Part shown: piece by piece, positions 16,507 through 26,489 of the stretch
Layout: the number at the start of each line of letters is the position of its first letter
How positions within the stretch are numbered: position 1 is the first letter of the stretch
NCBI GenBank assembly: GCA_028691845.1
Contig: JAQUYL010000008.1
Span: 1 to 64,000, forward strand
Source: Opitutaceae bacterium
Lineage (GTDB): Bacteria; Verrucomicrobiota; Verrucomicrobiia; Opitutales; Opitutaceae
DNA length: 64,000 bases
Reading direction: 5' to 3'
The notes under the pieces: model-generated
Told to the model about the DNA's origin: nothing
Seen by the model: only the letters and a program-made list of their open reading frames with translations
The model's database searches: none
Program-made: the position numbers and the translations under genes

Positions 16507-16782
16507 GCAAAATCAAATGGCCCATTGCTAGCCGTTCCTCAAGGCTGATTGCGGCGACCGGGACGGGAGAGACGGCCTGTCGAATCATGGTTACTGTCTC
16601 CGTGTCCGCGGCATGCTGCCATCCACTTCCTTTCAGCGATGGAGCGTGGGGAAATCGGCGCACCTGGTAATCACAAAAGATATTGTCCGGAGACGCGAGA
16701 CGTCTAGCATTGGGCTGCAGGGTGCCCCCCATATCTGGATCTGCAACAATCCTCGCCCCAACCGTGGCCCGCCCCATTAGTC

Positions 16783-18201
16783 ATGCACCACCAACCAACG
16801 GTCATCAAACCGAATGATCTCGCCGACGTTCTGGCCCGAAAGTTCTTCGGCCGGAAAATGATCACGGTGTACATCGGATCGAATGCCGCGGCACCCACCG
16901 CCTCAATCGAAGCCCTCACGGCCGCCCTCAAGGCAGGCTCCCCCAAGCTCCCCTTCCTCCGGACGGTCCATCTGCTGCTGCGGGGTCCCGTGCCGTTCGT
17001 GGCGGAGGGACTGCAGGATCGGATCATGGCCTATACCATCTTCTCGGCCGGGGAGGTGCGCGATGCGGCCAGGGCGGGCCGCGCCTTCTATCTCCCCGGC
17101 ACTCTCGGCAACATGGACAGCCTGATCGGCAAGGACCGGCCGTTCATGCCCGATGTGGCGATCTTCAAGGTCCGCCACCACGACCAGACGGGCGAGTACA
17201 GTTTGGGCTTGTCGGTCGAGGCCCTGCACACCGCCATCGACCATGCCACCTGCGTCATCGCCGAGGTGGATCCCAGCATGCCATTCACGCAGGGGCAGAG
17301 CATCGTGGATGCCTCGTCCCTGGACTATCTAATCCAGGAGGGCATAAAACCGATCTGGGAACTGCCGGCCCCGGATTTCGACCACCTGCCTCCGGCAGAG
17401 CGGCGGATCGGCGAGCTGATCGCCGATCATTTCATTCGCGACGGCGCGACGCTGCAGATCGGCATCGGGCATATTCCTGATGCCGTCATCGGAACACTCC
17501 GGCAGGCCAGCTTCCGGGACCTGGGCATCCAGACCGAACTCTACAGTGACGGGCTGATGATGCTTCAAAAAGAAGGCATCGTTAACAACAGGAAGAAGAA
17601 GCAACACAACGGCTACAGCACGACGGCACTGATCATGGGATCGAAGGCGCTGCACGAGTTTGTGCACATGCGCACCGGCATCCAAATGCGCCCTTGTACC
17701 GTCACGAATTCTGCCGAGGTCATCCGCAAGAACAGCCCCTTCATCTCGATCAACACCGCAATGGGGGTCGACCTCTTTGGCAACGTCTGGGCAGATTATG
17801 TGGACATCGACCACTACTACAGCGGCGTCGGCGGCCAGCCCGATTTTGTCCGCGCCTTGAATGACCCCGCCTTTGGCGTTCCCATCATCGCAATGAACAG
17901 CGTGACACACAATGGCGCGTCCAAGATCGCCCAGCTGCACCCGCCGGGCGTAAGCCTGACCGCCTCGTCCTACGACGGGGTGGCAATCGTCACGGAATAC
18001 GGGATCGCGGATCTGCGGGGACTCACTGTCGGTGAAAAGGCGCTGGCGGTCGCCAGCATCGCCCATCCGCGCTACCGCGATGCGTATTTGAAATACGTCC
18101 ACGACGACCCGAAGTTCACCAAGCCAATCCGGCTCCTCTCGGAGAAATTGCCGCGGGGGGTGACGCTGTACGAAGGCCCGATCAAGATCGATGAACCATA
18201 G
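16783..18201 (+). CDS. Acetyl-CoA hydrolase/transferase family enzyme (4-hydroxybutyrate CoA-transferase-like)
   Basis: 472 residues from ATG 16783. The family moves CoA from an acyl-CoA to acetate or a related acid through a glutamyl-CoA intermediate. The likely catalytic glutamate is E252 in GIQTELYSDG, matching the HSEMISDG-type motif of Clostridium 4-hydroxybutyrate CoA-transferase. The C-terminal family signature is complete: YYSGVGGQPDFV, AIVTEYGIADLRGLTVGEKA and IAHPRYRDAYL. The N-terminal half shows the usual LADVL...VYIGSNAAAPTA start. Substrate preference (acetate/succinate or 4-hydroxybutyrate) is not decidable. It stands alone, divergent from the PstS-like gene and convergent with the phosphatase gene downstream. 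Confidence 0.85.
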   Translation: MHHQPTVIKPNDLADVLARKFFGRKMITVYIGSNAAAPTASIEALTAALKAGSPKLPFLRTVHLLLRGPVPFVAEGLQDRIMAYTIFSAGEVRDAARAGRAFYLPGTLGNMDSLIGKDRPFMPDVAIFKVRHHDQTGEYSLGLSVEALHTAIDHATCVIAEVDPSMPFTQGQSIVDASSLDYLIQEGIKPIWELPAPDFDHLPPAERRIGELIADHFIRDGATLQIGIGHIPDAVIGTLRQASFRDLGIQTELYSDGLMMLQKEGIVNNRKKKQHNGYSTTALIMGSKALHEFVHMRTGIQMRPCTVTNSAEVIRKNSPFISINTAMGVDLFGNVWADYVDIDHYYSGVGGQPDFVRALNDPAFGVPIIAMNSVTHNGASKIAQLHPPGVSLTASSYDGVAIVTEYGIADLRGLTVGEKALAVASIAHPRYRDAYLKYVHDDPKFTKPIRLLSEKLPRGVTLYEGPIKIDEP

Positions 18202-18323
18202 CAGGATGGCCGGCGACCCTCCCCTCTGTCCTGCCGAAGGCACGAAGGGGGTGCGGGACCGGAGCTCCGCCGCTGCATTGGCGATTATCGATGCCCGCGG
18301 GGAGGCCTGCCGGATCAATCCAA

Positions 18324-19337
18324 TCACCGCACCTGCTTTTCGTGCAGGATCCGGCGCAGGACGGGACGGATCTGTCGGGCCAGATGCGGATTGGCGTAGC
18401 CCACCCAGGAGACTGCCGTAGTGGTGTCGAGAGGCGCGCGCAGCGCCCGGCCTTCGGGAGTCTCCACGATGCCGCCGGCCTCCTGCAAAATCAGCGCGGT
18501 GCAAATATCGTAAGGATGGCAGCTGAGCGCGGATTCCAAGCCGAGCTGGCTGAACGCGAAGGGCCGCAGGTCAGCGATCATGCGGTCGTGCCCGGTGAGC
18601 AATTCGTAAATCTGGCCGCCCGTCGTGAGGTATTGGTCGTCAAAGATCACTTCGGATCCGCCGCGGTTGAACAGGCCGAGTTTCCGCCAGAGCGTTTCCT
18701 CCAACTGCGCGAGCAGCGCCTTGCCGGCCGGGAAGAATTTCGCGAATGAGGCGAAACCGTGATCGAACCGGCGGGCCCGCGACGGGCGCGGGAAAAAGCG
18801 CCGCCGCCGGCCGGAGCGCAGATCGCAGCGGGTGGCGACAATCCCCCGGCCCCTCACCGCGCCCACCTGGTCCGAGCATTCCTGCTTGGTCGTGGGCAGT
18901 TCGGTCATCACGGCCACCACGATGTCGCCGAGATGGGTGCGCGCGCCGCGCTGTGGCGCAAGGCCGGCGAGGATCCAGGCACTGCGCTTGTCGAACATCA
19001 GGTTTCGCGTGCCGTCGATGGGATCGATGATGCACTTGAACACCGTGCGTCCGACCGGCGTGCCGCGCGGGAAGGTGAGCGACGTGCCATCCTCGAGGCC
19101 CTCCATCACCACCTGCACCGGCCATTTCTTCGGCCAGTGCGCGCCGAACCACCCGATAATCGCGGCCTCGCTGATCCGGTCCACCCGGTAGATGACGTCG
19201 GCGTCGGTCCTGGCCACCACGCGGGCAAATTGATTTCCCTCCCGCGCGCGGGCCGTGAGGAAAGCCTGCCGGATGTGATCCTGCAGCCGGCAGAGCAGCC
19301 GGCGCGTTTGCTGCAGTTCAACGGGGGAGAAGGTCAT
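18324..19337 (-). CDS. Inositol-monophosphatase-family phosphatase
   Basis: 337 residues. The metal-binding motif IIDPIDGTRNL (about residues 105-115) and the distal SCHPYDICTALILQEAGGIVE block (the family's WDxAA...EAGG) identify the FIG/IMP superfamily. An acidic EGLEDG replaces the usual EE motif upstream. An Arg-rich segment in the middle (SGRRRRFFPRPSRARR) is unusual. The ATG overlaps the deoA stop by 4 bases (19334-19337), so it is translationally coupled to thymidine phosphorylase. The substrate could be a sugar phosphate arising from nucleoside breakdown, which is inference from context only. Confidence 0.8.
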   Translation of the reverse strand: MTFSPVELQQTRRLLCRLQDHIRQAFLTARAREGNQFARVVARTDADVIYRVDRISEAAIIGWFGAHWPKKWPVQVVMEGLEDGTSLTFPRGTPVGRTVFKCIIDPIDGTRNLMFDKRSAWILAGLAPQRGARTHLGDIVVAVMTELPTTKQECSDQVGAVRGRGIVATRCDLRSGRRRRFFPRPSRARRFDHGFASFAKFFPAGKALLAQLEETLWRKLGLFNRGGSEVIFDDQYLTTGGQIYELLTGHDRMIADLRPFAFSQLGLESALSCHPYDICTALILQEAGGIVETPEGRALRAPLDTTTAVSWVGYANPHLARQIRPVLRRILHEKQVR

Positions 19338-20656
19338 TCGATCAAATCCTGCACCAGCGGTGCGGCCGGTGGTGCGACAGGGGCAAATGTGATGGCGGCT
19401 TCGACGAGCTCGCGGGCGCGGGCAAGGCGGGCGGGATCGTTGGCGTGCAGCGTGCAGAGCCTCGTACAGGCGGTGACGGGTTCGCCGATCTTGAGCAGGT
19501 CGGAAACCCCGGCGGCATGGTCAATCCTGTCCGTGACGGCAGCGCGGCCGCCGCCGAGCGCCATGACGGCGTGCCCGATCTTGAGGGCGTCGACACCGGC
19601 CACATGGCCGCGGGCCGACGCCGGCGCCCTCACCTCGATCCGTTGGCGCGCGGTCGGCAGCAGGGCGTAGTCATCCGCAACGCGCGGATCGCCCCCTTGG
19701 GCGGCGCACATGGCGCGGAATTTAGCGAGTGCGGCGCCGGAGGAGAGGGCGGCGGACATTTTCTCGCGGGCCTCTGCCTCGTGCCTTGCCGTGCCCCCGA
19801 GGATGAGCATGTGCGCAGTGAGGGCGAGCGTGACCTCCATGAGGTCGGCGGGCCCGCGGTTCTTCAGACACTCGATGGACTCGATCACCTCGGTGGTGTG
19901 GCCGGCGGCACGGCCCAGTGGCTGGTCCATTGCCGTGAGCAGCGCCCGCACTGGCTTGCCGGCGGCGCGGCCGGTGGCGACCATGTCGCGGGCCAATTCA
20001 AGGGCGCGTTCCTTTGATTTCATGAACGCACCACGGCCGAACTTTACATCGAGAACGAGCGCGTCGATGCCTTCGGCGAGTTTCTTGCTCATAATGCTCG
20101 CACAGATGAGCGGGATGCACTCGACGGTGCCGGTAACGTCGCGCAGGGCGTACAGCTTGCGGTCGGCCGGCACGACCTGTGGAGTCTGCCCGATCATGGC
20201 GACCCCGGTCTCCTGGAGAATGGCGCGGAATTCCGACACGCTCAGTCCGGTGCGGAAACCGGGGATCGCCTCGAGCTTGTCGAGCGTGCCGCCCGTGTGG
20301 CCGAGGCCGCGGCCGCTCATCATGGGCACCTTGAGACCGCACGCGGCGGCGAGTGGCGCGAGAATGAGCGAGACCTTGTCCCCAACTCCCCCTGTGGAGT
20401 GCTTGTCGACCTTGGCACCGGGCAGGGCGCGCAGATCAATGACTTCGCCAGAGCGCATCATGGCGTCGGTGAGCCAGGCGGTTTCCTGCGGAGTGAGGCC
20501 GCGCCAGAAGATGGCCATGAGCAGCGCCGTGGCCTGGTAATCGGCAAAGTCACCGTTCACGACGCCCCGCGCGAAATATTCAATCTCCTCGCGGCTCAAC
20601 GTGCCGCCGTCGCGTTTCTTGATGATGATGTCCTGCGGGAAGAACGTCGCGCTCAT
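19334..20656 (-). CDS. deoA: Thymidine (pyrimidine-nucleoside) phosphorylase
   Basis: 440 residues from ATG 20656 (SATFFPQDIIIKKRDG). It cleaves thymidine or uridine with phosphate to the base and (deoxy)ribose 1-phosphate. The signature region is intact: KVDKHSTGGVGDKVSLI for phosphate binding, then SGRGLGHTGGTLDKLEAIPG, and a C-terminal RAPASARGHVAGVDALKIGHAV pyrimidine-phosphorylase domain. Length fits the family. An in-frame start 12 codons upstream is disfavoured because it would overlap the DUF1232 gene. It lies 10 bases after that gene and overlaps the phosphatase gene by 4 bases, making a three-gene operon. Confidence 0.92.
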   Translation of the reverse strand: MSATFFPQDIIIKKRDGGTLSREEIEYFARGVVNGDFADYQATALLMAIFWRGLTPQETAWLTDAMMRSGEVIDLRALPGAKVDKHSTGGVGDKVSLILAPLAAACGLKVPMMSGRGLGHTGGTLDKLEAIPGFRTGLSVSEFRAILQETGVAMIGQTPQVVPADRKLYALRDVTGTVECIPLICASIMSKKLAEGIDALVLDVKFGRGAFMKSKERALELARDMVATGRAAGKPVRALLTAMDQPLGRAAGHTTEVIESIECLKNRGPADLMEVTLALTAHMLILGGTARHEAEAREKMSAALSSGAALAKFRAMCAAQGGDPRVADDYALLPTARQRIEVRAPASARGHVAGVDALKIGHAVMALGGGRAAVTDRIDHAAGVSDLLKIGEPVTACTRLCTLHANDPARLARARELVEAAITFAPVAPPAAPLVQDLIE

Positions 20657-20666
20657 GGGACCTGAT

Positions 20667-20954
20667 TCAACCCTGGGCTGCCCCTGGCGCAAGGCCCGAC
20701 CGGCATTCGCCCATCACGTCTTCCGACACCAAGCGGACGGTCGGCTCCACTAACACCGGCACGATGATGAGTTCGTCGAACTGGTCCGGCGACGGAATGA
20801 AATCCGGGATGAAACCGAAGGGAGTCACCGCGTACGCGACGGCCTGGCCCGGCAACCATCTGGCCGCGTGCGGTGTGCGCGGAGGCCGCCAGACCAGCTG
20901 CCACAACTCGAGTCCGTCCTGAAAACGATGCCAGAAATGGCGCAGGCGTCCCAT
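20667..20954 (-). CDS. DUF1232 (YkvA-type) small membrane-associated protein
   Basis: 95 residues. The DUF1232 core is clear at about residues 38-70: AVAYAVTPFGFIPDFIPSPD followed by QFDELIIVPVLV, corresponding to the family's LSPIDLIPDFIP...DD hallmark. Members are small proteins with one or two hydrophobic helices and no known biochemical function. It is first in an operon with deoA and the phosphatase gene. Confidence 0.75.
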   Translation of the reverse strand: MGRLRHFWHRFQDGLELWQLVWRPPRTPHAARWLPGQAVAYAVTPFGFIPDFIPSPDQFDELIIVPVLVEPTVRLVSEDVMGECRSGLAPGAAQG

Positions 20955-21042
20955 GCCGGGACATTGAACGGCGGAGGGATTCCCGCGTCGAGCGGGATTG
21001 GCCGGGGTTCCTCGCTCCTGTCCTGCCCCCGGGGAGATCCGA

Positions 21043-21067
21043 ACTTGTCACCCAATAGGTGACAAGT
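21043..21067. other. Perfect 10-bp inverted repeat
   Basis: acttgtcacc (21043-21052) and ggtgacaagt (21058-21067) are exact reverse complements separated by caata. It lies in the 213-base gap between two leftward genes, upstream of the DUF1232 operon. It could be an operator for that operon or a stem-loop ending the upstream membrane-protein transcript; no T-run follows on either strand. Confidence 0.6.
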
Positions 21068-21167
21068 CCGCTAAAGGACGGCATACTCAAAGGCGCTCGG
21101 ATGGGGGGCTTGATCCCGTCCGTCAATCACACGGGAAAGAGGATGGATCCGGCAACGAATGCAACTG

Positions 21168-21755
21168 TCAGCTGATGGGCGCGATGGGCGGGGGGATCGG
21201 CAGAGACGGCGGGGCGGCGAGCGCGTGGGCGACCAGCGGCGTCCGGCGACGGTAGTAGAGCGCGAGGCCGCCCTGATAGAGGCAGGTGGCGAGGATCACG
21301 GCGCCATAAAATGCCCAGCAAGCCAGGCGCGCAAAGCCGACCAGGTCGTCGAGGGTCATTCCTCCCTCGCGGAGCAGATCGTCGAGATTGATGCCGAAGA
21401 GCAGCAGATTCTGGCGCGCCTCGGGAATGACCTCCTCCTTGAGATAGCCGGCGTCGAAGCTCGCCAGGCGCGAAACCGCATATGCGAGGATGACGCCAAG
21501 CAGCATCAGCTGCGCGCGGACGAGCCATTTCATGCCGCCTGCGTCGCGCCGCCGCAACCGGCGGTTGCCCCGCACCTCCATCATGCCCGAGGTGACAGCG
21601 ACCAAACCCACGAAGGTGCCCACGAGGTCGCCCAGCGGCAGGGTGGCGAGCGTGCAGAGCCCGGCGAAGACGGCCACGCTCCAGCCGTTGAGACGCGAGG
21701 TCTGAAGCACCGCGTGAAGGGCCTGATCCGGGGACAGGGCGGGCGTGGGGGGCAT
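21168..21755 (-). CDS. Predicted inner-membrane protein of unknown function
   Basis: 195 residues with about four hydrophobic segments (roughly 27-44, 45-60, 78-95 and 145-165) and a Pro-rich tail (APPSLPIPPPIAPIS). A basic stretch GNRRLRRRDAGGMKW separates the second and third segments. No catalytic motif is seen. It is transcribed divergently from hrpA, whose start is 30 bases away, so the two probably share a short promoter region. I do not recognise the family. Confidence 0.6.
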   Translation of the reverse strand: MPPTPALSPDQALHAVLQTSRLNGWSVAVFAGLCTLATLPLGDLVGTFVGLVAVTSGMMEVRGNRRLRRRDAGGMKWLVRAQLMLLGVILAYAVSRLASFDAGYLKEEVIPEARQNLLLFGINLDDLLREGGMTLDDLVGFARLACWAFYGAVILATCLYQGGLALYYRRRTPLVAHALAAPPSLPIPPPIAPIS

Positions 21756-21784
21756 CGAGCTTTTATTTTGTCATTCTTCGCGCG

Positions 21785-24700
21785 ATGCGAAACCTAAATC
21801 TTTCGCCACCGATGCCCTCCCGTGTAAAAAAGGCCTGGCCTTTCCGAATCGAGTATCCGCCCGAGCTGCCGATCAGCTTGCGGGCGGACGAGATTGTCAT
21901 GGCCCTCCAGCAGCATCAGGTGCTCGTGCTGGCGGGCGAGACGGGCTCGGGCAAAACGACACAGATCCCAAAAATGTGCCTGGCAGCGGGGCGGGGTGAA
22001 CGCGGACGGATCGCCTGCACGCAGCCGCGCAGGGTCGCCGCCACCTCGGTCTCGCGGCGCGTGGCCGAGGAAATGGGTGTGACATGGGGCCGCGAGGTCG
22101 GCTGCAAAATCCGCTTTGCCGACCAGACCTCACGCGAGACGGTGATCAAGTTCCTGACCGACGGCATGCTGCTGGCGGAACTGCAGGGGGACCCGTTTTT
22201 GGGCGAATACGATACGATCATCGTCGACGAGGCGCATGAACGCTCGCTCAACATTGATTTCCTCCTCGGCCACCTGCGGCGACTGCGCCAGCGCCGGCCG
22301 GATCTCAAGATCATCATCACTTCCGCGACGATCGACACGGAGGCTTTCGCCAAGGCGTTTGGCGGCGCCCCGATCATAGAGGTGTCGGGTCGGCTCTATC
22401 CGGTGGAAGTGATTTATGCGCCGATCGGGGGGACGGACGACGCGGAGACTGATGACGCCGGTCCGGGATCGGAGAGTCCCGCCGCCACCACGGCCCCGTC
22501 GGGCAAACCCCAGGGGCGGCGCGGACCGACAGCAGCGCCCGGCGGCAAAGGCCGGCCGGACGATTACACCTACATCGACGCGACAGTGGAGGCGGCCGAA
22601 CGGGTGCTCAAGGAGAGCGACCAGGGCGATGTCCTGATTTTTCTCCCGACGGGAAGGGACATTCGGGAGGTCTGCGATTCCCTGGATGGGTGGACCAAGG
22701 CCAAGGCACGCCACTTCAAAACAAAGGTCGACCTCGTGCCGCTCTACGGCCGCCTGACCAATGCCGAACAGCAGCGGGTCTTCGCCCCGTCCCCGCACCG
22801 AAAAGTGGTCGTCGCGACCAATATCGCCGAGACCTCGCTGACGATTCCGGGCATCCGGTTTGTCATCGACACCGGCCTCGCGCGCATCAGCCGCTACGCC
22901 CCGCAGAGCCGCACCCGCCGCCTGCCAGTGGAGGCCGTCGCGCAGAGCAGCGCCGACCAACGCAAGGGCCGGTGCGGCCGCGTGAGCGACGGCGTCTGCA
23001 TCCGGCTTTATGCGGAGGCGGATTACCTGAACCGCCCTCGCTACACCCAGCCGGAAATCCAGCGAAGCAACCTGGCCGACGTAATTCTGCGGATGAAGGC
23101 CTTCGGCCTGGGCGAGATTGAGGACTTCCCGTTTCTAAATGCGCCGCCGGCCAAGGGCATACATGCCGGCTACGCGTTGTTGCGCGAACTCAGCGCCACG
23201 GACGAAGCCGGTGGGCTCACCGAGTTGGGACGCGAGCTGGCCCACCTGCCGGTCGACCCGACCGTGGGCCGCATGATTCTGCAGGCGCGCCGCGAGCACG
23301 CCCTGCGCGAGGTGTTGATTATCGCCGCCGGCCTGAGCATCCAGGATCCGCGCGAACGACCGCTCGACGCCCGGGCCAAAGCTGACACGGCGCACCGGCG
23401 ATTCACGCATCCCGACTCGGATTTTCTCACGCTGCTCGCCATCTGGGAGGCCTATCACGACGAGTTCGAACGGATGACCCTGGGCAAGCTGCGGCATTTC
23501 TGCACGGCGCACTACCTGTCCTTCACCCGCATGCGGGAGTGGCGCGATATTCACGCCCAGCTCGTCGAGGTGCTCGAGGGACGCCAGGGCTACGCCATGA
23601 GCTCAATCCACGACGGCGCCCGGAAAGGACTGAGGGTCGACCTGCAGTTCGGCACGCCGGCCTATCGGGCGATCCACCGGTCGATCCTGGCCGGCCTGCT
23701 GGGCAACGTGGCCACGCGGGCGGACGACGGCACCTATCTCGCCACGCATGATCGCAAGGTTGCCGTCTTCCCCGGGTCGGCGTTGTTCGAACGGCCGGAA
23801 ATCAAGAAAATGCAGCCGAGCGGGCCGGCGCCGCACGCAAAGGGCCGGGTGGCCCGCTGGCTGATGGCCGCCGAAATCATGGAAACCGGCCGCGTTTACG
23901 CCCGGACCTGCGGCCGCATCGATCCTCGCTGGGCGATCGAACTCGGCGCGCACCTCCTGCGCATTGCGCACAGCGAGCCGTTCTGGAGCGTGGAGTCGGG
24001 CCGCGTGCTCGTCAAGGAGCGCCGCCGGCTCTACAATCTCGAGCTCGACCTGCGGGCGGTGGGCTACGGCCGGATCAATCCGGCCCACGCCACGGAGATC
24101 TTCATCCGCGAGGCGCTGGTAAATGAGACGATCACGTGGCCGTTCGATTTTCTGGCGCACAACCGGCGCATGCGGGAAAAGACGGAGGCGATCCTGACGC
24201 GGACGCGCAGTTCGGGCTACATGAACCTCGATGAGATCGCCTACCGGTTTTACGCGGCGCGGCTACTGGTGGAAGGGGGAGATCATCGCGAGGCCGGCTC
24301 CGGGAAACCGGAAGGTGCGCCCGCAGCTTCCGTTTCCGGCGCCGGGCCTGCCACCGGGACAGGCCACTGCGGGATTTCGTCGGTGCCGGAACTGGTCGAT
24401 TACGTGCGCACCCGGCAGCGGACCGAACCGAGGTTTCTGTTCATGTCGGAGGAGGATTTGCAGCCGCCGGCCGATACGGCACCCGATTCGGCGGCCTATC
24501 CGAACGCCCTGCCGCTGGAAAACCGCGTGCTGCCACTGACCTACGCCTACCGGCCCGGCCGGGAGGAGGACGGGGTGACGCTGCGCGTCGGCATGGAGGC
24601 GGCAGAGAGCCTGACACCGGCAGCGCTCGACTGGGCGGTGCCCGGGCACCTGCGCGAGAAGATCGAGATCATGCTCAAGGCGCTGCCGAAGGAACTGCGG

Positions 24701-25975
24701 CGCACGCTCATTCCGTTGACGGAAACGGCGCAGAATCTGGCGGCGCAGCTTCCCCTGCTCGGCGCCCGGCCCCGGCCGCCGACCCTCGCGGAGGCGCTGG
24801 CCGAGCTGCTGTCGGCCCGCTTCGACACCCGCATCGACCCGGCCCTGTGGGCGGACAAGCCCCTGCCGGATCACCTGCGCGTGCGCGTCGAGGTGGTGGA
24901 CAAGTCCGGCCGCATCATTGCAGCCAGCCGCGACCTCGCGACGGTGAACGCGGCGCTGCGTCTCACGAAGCGCGAAGTCAGCCAAAAGGCAGAACGCCAG
25001 GAAAGCCAGGCCTGGCGCGACGCGCGCGCACGATGGGAGACGGCGGCATCGGCGGAATGGAAGTTCGGCGACCTGCCGGAGCAGATCGTCGTGTCCGAGC
25101 ATCAAGGCGTGCCGGTGCTGGCCTATCCCGGCCTGCAGGCGACGGCGGCAGGAGTAGCCGTGCGGCTTTTTGCCAAGGCGGAGGAAGCCGAAACCACGAG
25201 CCGGGGGGGGCTGGCCCAGTTGATGGAGGAACAACTGCGCTACGAAATCGGCTGGCTGGAGAGAGACCTGCGCGCCCTGCGCGGACTCGGCCCATTGGCC
25301 GTAACGCTGGTGCCGGTGGCGGCCATGCAACAGCAGGCGCTGGCGTCAATCGTGCGCTGGCTGTGCGCCCGCGAGGTGAAGCCGCTGCAGGCCGCATTGT
25401 TCACGGCGCGTGTGCAGGAAGCCCGGCACGACCTGCGGGGCCTCGTGCCGAGGCTCCGCGACTGGCTGCAGGAGATTTTCACCCTGCGGCTGGCGCTGCA
25501 GACGCACCCGCAGCCGTATCCGGGCATGGCGGATGACCTGGCCGCCCTGCTGCCGCCGGATTTTCTGCAGCGCATGCAGTTCCCGCGGATAAGGCACCTG
25601 GCGCGTTATTTGCGGGCGATGCAGGCGCGGGCGGATCGCTGGCGACGTGATCCGGCGAAGGACGGGGCACGGGCGGCACAGGTGGCCCCCTACCTGGCGG
25701 CCGTCCGAAAACTCGGTGACCGGACGGGAGAATTCCGCTGGTTGATCGAGGAGTTCCGCGTGAGCCTGTTCGCGCAGGAGCTGGGCACGGCGGAGCCGGT
25801 ATCGGCCGTGCGGCTCGACCGCGCCCTGGCGGAACTCGGGGGGTTGCCGGCGGCGGGACCGGAGCGGCTGAAGGAATCGCGTGACAAACCCGCCCCGGCG
25901 ATCCTTGTTACGCCCAAAGGCAAGCGGGTGCTCAAGAGTTTTGGCGCGCTCGGTGCGCTGCCAACGGGCGAATGA
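21785..25975 (+). CDS. hrpA: ATP-dependent RNA helicase HrpA (DEAH box)
   Basis: 1396 residues from ATG 21785 (ATG 21812 is an alternative), close to the roughly 1300 of E. coli HrpA. Ordered motifs: I GETGSGKTTQ (about 52-61), Ia TQPRRVAA, II DEAHERS, III SATID, then a low-complexity charged insert (about 218-258, GSESPAATTAPSGKPQGRRG), IV LIFLPTGRDIRE, V ATNIAETSLTIPG and VI QRKGRCGR. After these come the HA2/winged helix, OB-fold and a long C-terminal DUF3418 region ending near residue 1380. HrpA unwinds RNA and is linked to rescue of stalled or collided ribosomes. The gene stands alone, read away from the membrane-protein gene. Confidence 0.93.
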   Translation: MRNLNLSPPMPSRVKKAWPFRIEYPPELPISLRADEIVMALQQHQVLVLAGETGSGKTTQIPKMCLAAGRGERGRIACTQPRRVAATSVSRRVAEEMGVTWGREVGCKIRFADQTSRETVIKFLTDGMLLAELQGDPFLGEYDTIIVDEAHERSLNIDFLLGHLRRLRQRRPDLKIIITSATIDTEAFAKAFGGAPIIEVSGRLYPVEVIYAPIGGTDDAETDDAGPGSESPAATTAPSGKPQGRRGPTAAPGGKGRPDDYTYIDATVEAAERVLKESDQGDVLIFLPTGRDIREVCDSLDGWTKAKARHFKTKVDLVPLYGRLTNAEQQRVFAPSPHRKVVVATNIAETSLTIPGIRFVIDTGLARISRYAPQSRTRRLPVEAVAQSSADQRKGRCGRVSDGVCIRLYAEADYLNRPRYTQPEIQRSNLADVILRMKAFGLGEIEDFPFLNAPPAKGIHAGYALLRELSATDEAGGLTELGRELAHLPVDPTVGRMILQARREHALREVLIIAAGLSIQDPRERPLDARAKADTAHRRFTHPDSDFLTLLAIWEAYHDEFERMTLGKLRHFCTAHYLSFTRMREWRDIHAQLVEVLEGRQGYAMSSIHDGARKGLRVDLQFGTPAYRAIHRSILAGLLGNVATRADDGTYLATHDRKVAVFPGSALFERPEIKKMQPSGPAPHAKGRVARWLMAAEIMETGRVYARTCGRIDPRWAIELGAHLLRIAHSEPFWSVESGRVLVKERRRLYNLELDLRAVGYGRINPAHATEIFIREALVNETITWPFDFLAHNRRMREKTEAILTRTRSSGYMNLDEIAYRFYAARLLVEGGDHREAGSGKPEGAPAASVSGAGPATGTGHCGISSVPELVDYVRTRQRTEPRFLFMSEEDLQPPADTAPDSAAYPNALPLENRVLPLTYAYRPGREEDGVTLRVGMEAAESLTPAALDWAVPGHLREKIEIMLKALPKELRRTLIPLTETAQNLAAQLPLLGARPRPPTLAEALAELLSARFDTRIDPALWADKPLPDHLRVRVEVVDKSGRIIAASRDLATVNAALRLTKREVSQKAERQESQAWRDARARWETAASAEWKFGDLPEQIVVSEHQGVPVLAYPGLQATAAGVAVRLFAKAEEAETTSRGGLAQLMEEQLRYEIGWLERDLRALRGLGPLAVTLVPVAAMQQQALASIVRWLCAREVKPLQAALFTARVQEARHDLRGLVPRLRDWLQEIFTLRLALQTHPQPYPGMADDLAALLPPDFLQRMQFPRIRHLARYLRAMQARADRWRRDPAKDGARAAQVAPYLAAVRKLGDRTGEFRWLIEEFRVSLFAQELGTAEPVSAVRLDRALAELGGLPAAGPERLKESRDKPAPAILVTPKGKRVLKSFGALGALPTGE

Positions 25976-26045
25976 AAGCACCTTTGGGGTTGCGATGCCC
26001 CACCGCATGCACTATGGTGACACTAGGTTCACCAGTTCCTCCATC

Positions 26046-26489
26046 ATGAATACTCCGATCTCCACCGTACTGGCGTACAAGGGTGCTGCGGTGCACCAAG
26101 TTCCAACGAGTCTCACGATTGCCGAAGCGGTACACGAAATGAACCGCCAGGCCATCGGTTCGGTTCTGGTCATGGCCGACGACCGGATCGCGGGCATATT
26201 CACCGAGCGCGACGTACTGAGGCGCGTGGTTGTGAGCGATATTGATCCGAAGACCACTCCCGTCAGCAAGGTGATGACCCCGCAGGTCATGACCATCAAT
26301 CCCAGGGTCACCGTACAGGAAGTGATGAATGCGTTTGCCGAAAAGCGCATCCGCCACCTTCCCGTGGTGCAGAATGGACAACTGCTGGGCATCATCTCGA
26401 TTGGCGACGTCTCCCGGTGGGCGGCGAACGCCCAGCGCGTCGAGACCGAGCAACTGCGGCAATACGTTTCCGGCGGTCAGGACGCCTAA
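26046..26489 (+). CDS. Tandem CBS-domain protein
   Basis: 147 residues from ATG 26046; an upstream in-frame start would run back into hrpA. Two CBS domains fill the protein: residues about 10-65 (IAEAVHEMNRQAIGSVLVMA, then IAGIFTERDVLRRVV) and about 75-130 (VMTPQVMTINPRVTVQEVM, then RIRHLPVVQNGQLLGIISIG). CBS pairs bind adenine nucleotides such as AMP, ATP or AdoMet and regulate partners. No enzyme domain is fused, so it is a free regulatory module whose partner is unknown. Confidence 0.88.
   Translation: MNTPISTVLAYKGAAVHQVPTSLTIAEAVHEMNRQAIGSVLVMADDRIAGIFTERDVLRRVVVSDIDPKTTPVSKVMTPQVMTINPRVTVQEVMNAFAEKRIRHLPVVQNGQLLGIISIGDVSRWAANAQRVETEQLRQYVSGGQDA

Noticed and set aside
16403..16777. A 124-residue minus-strand frame upstream of the second PstS-like gene
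   Set aside because: Overlaps the signal-peptide coding region in another frame and looks non-coding.
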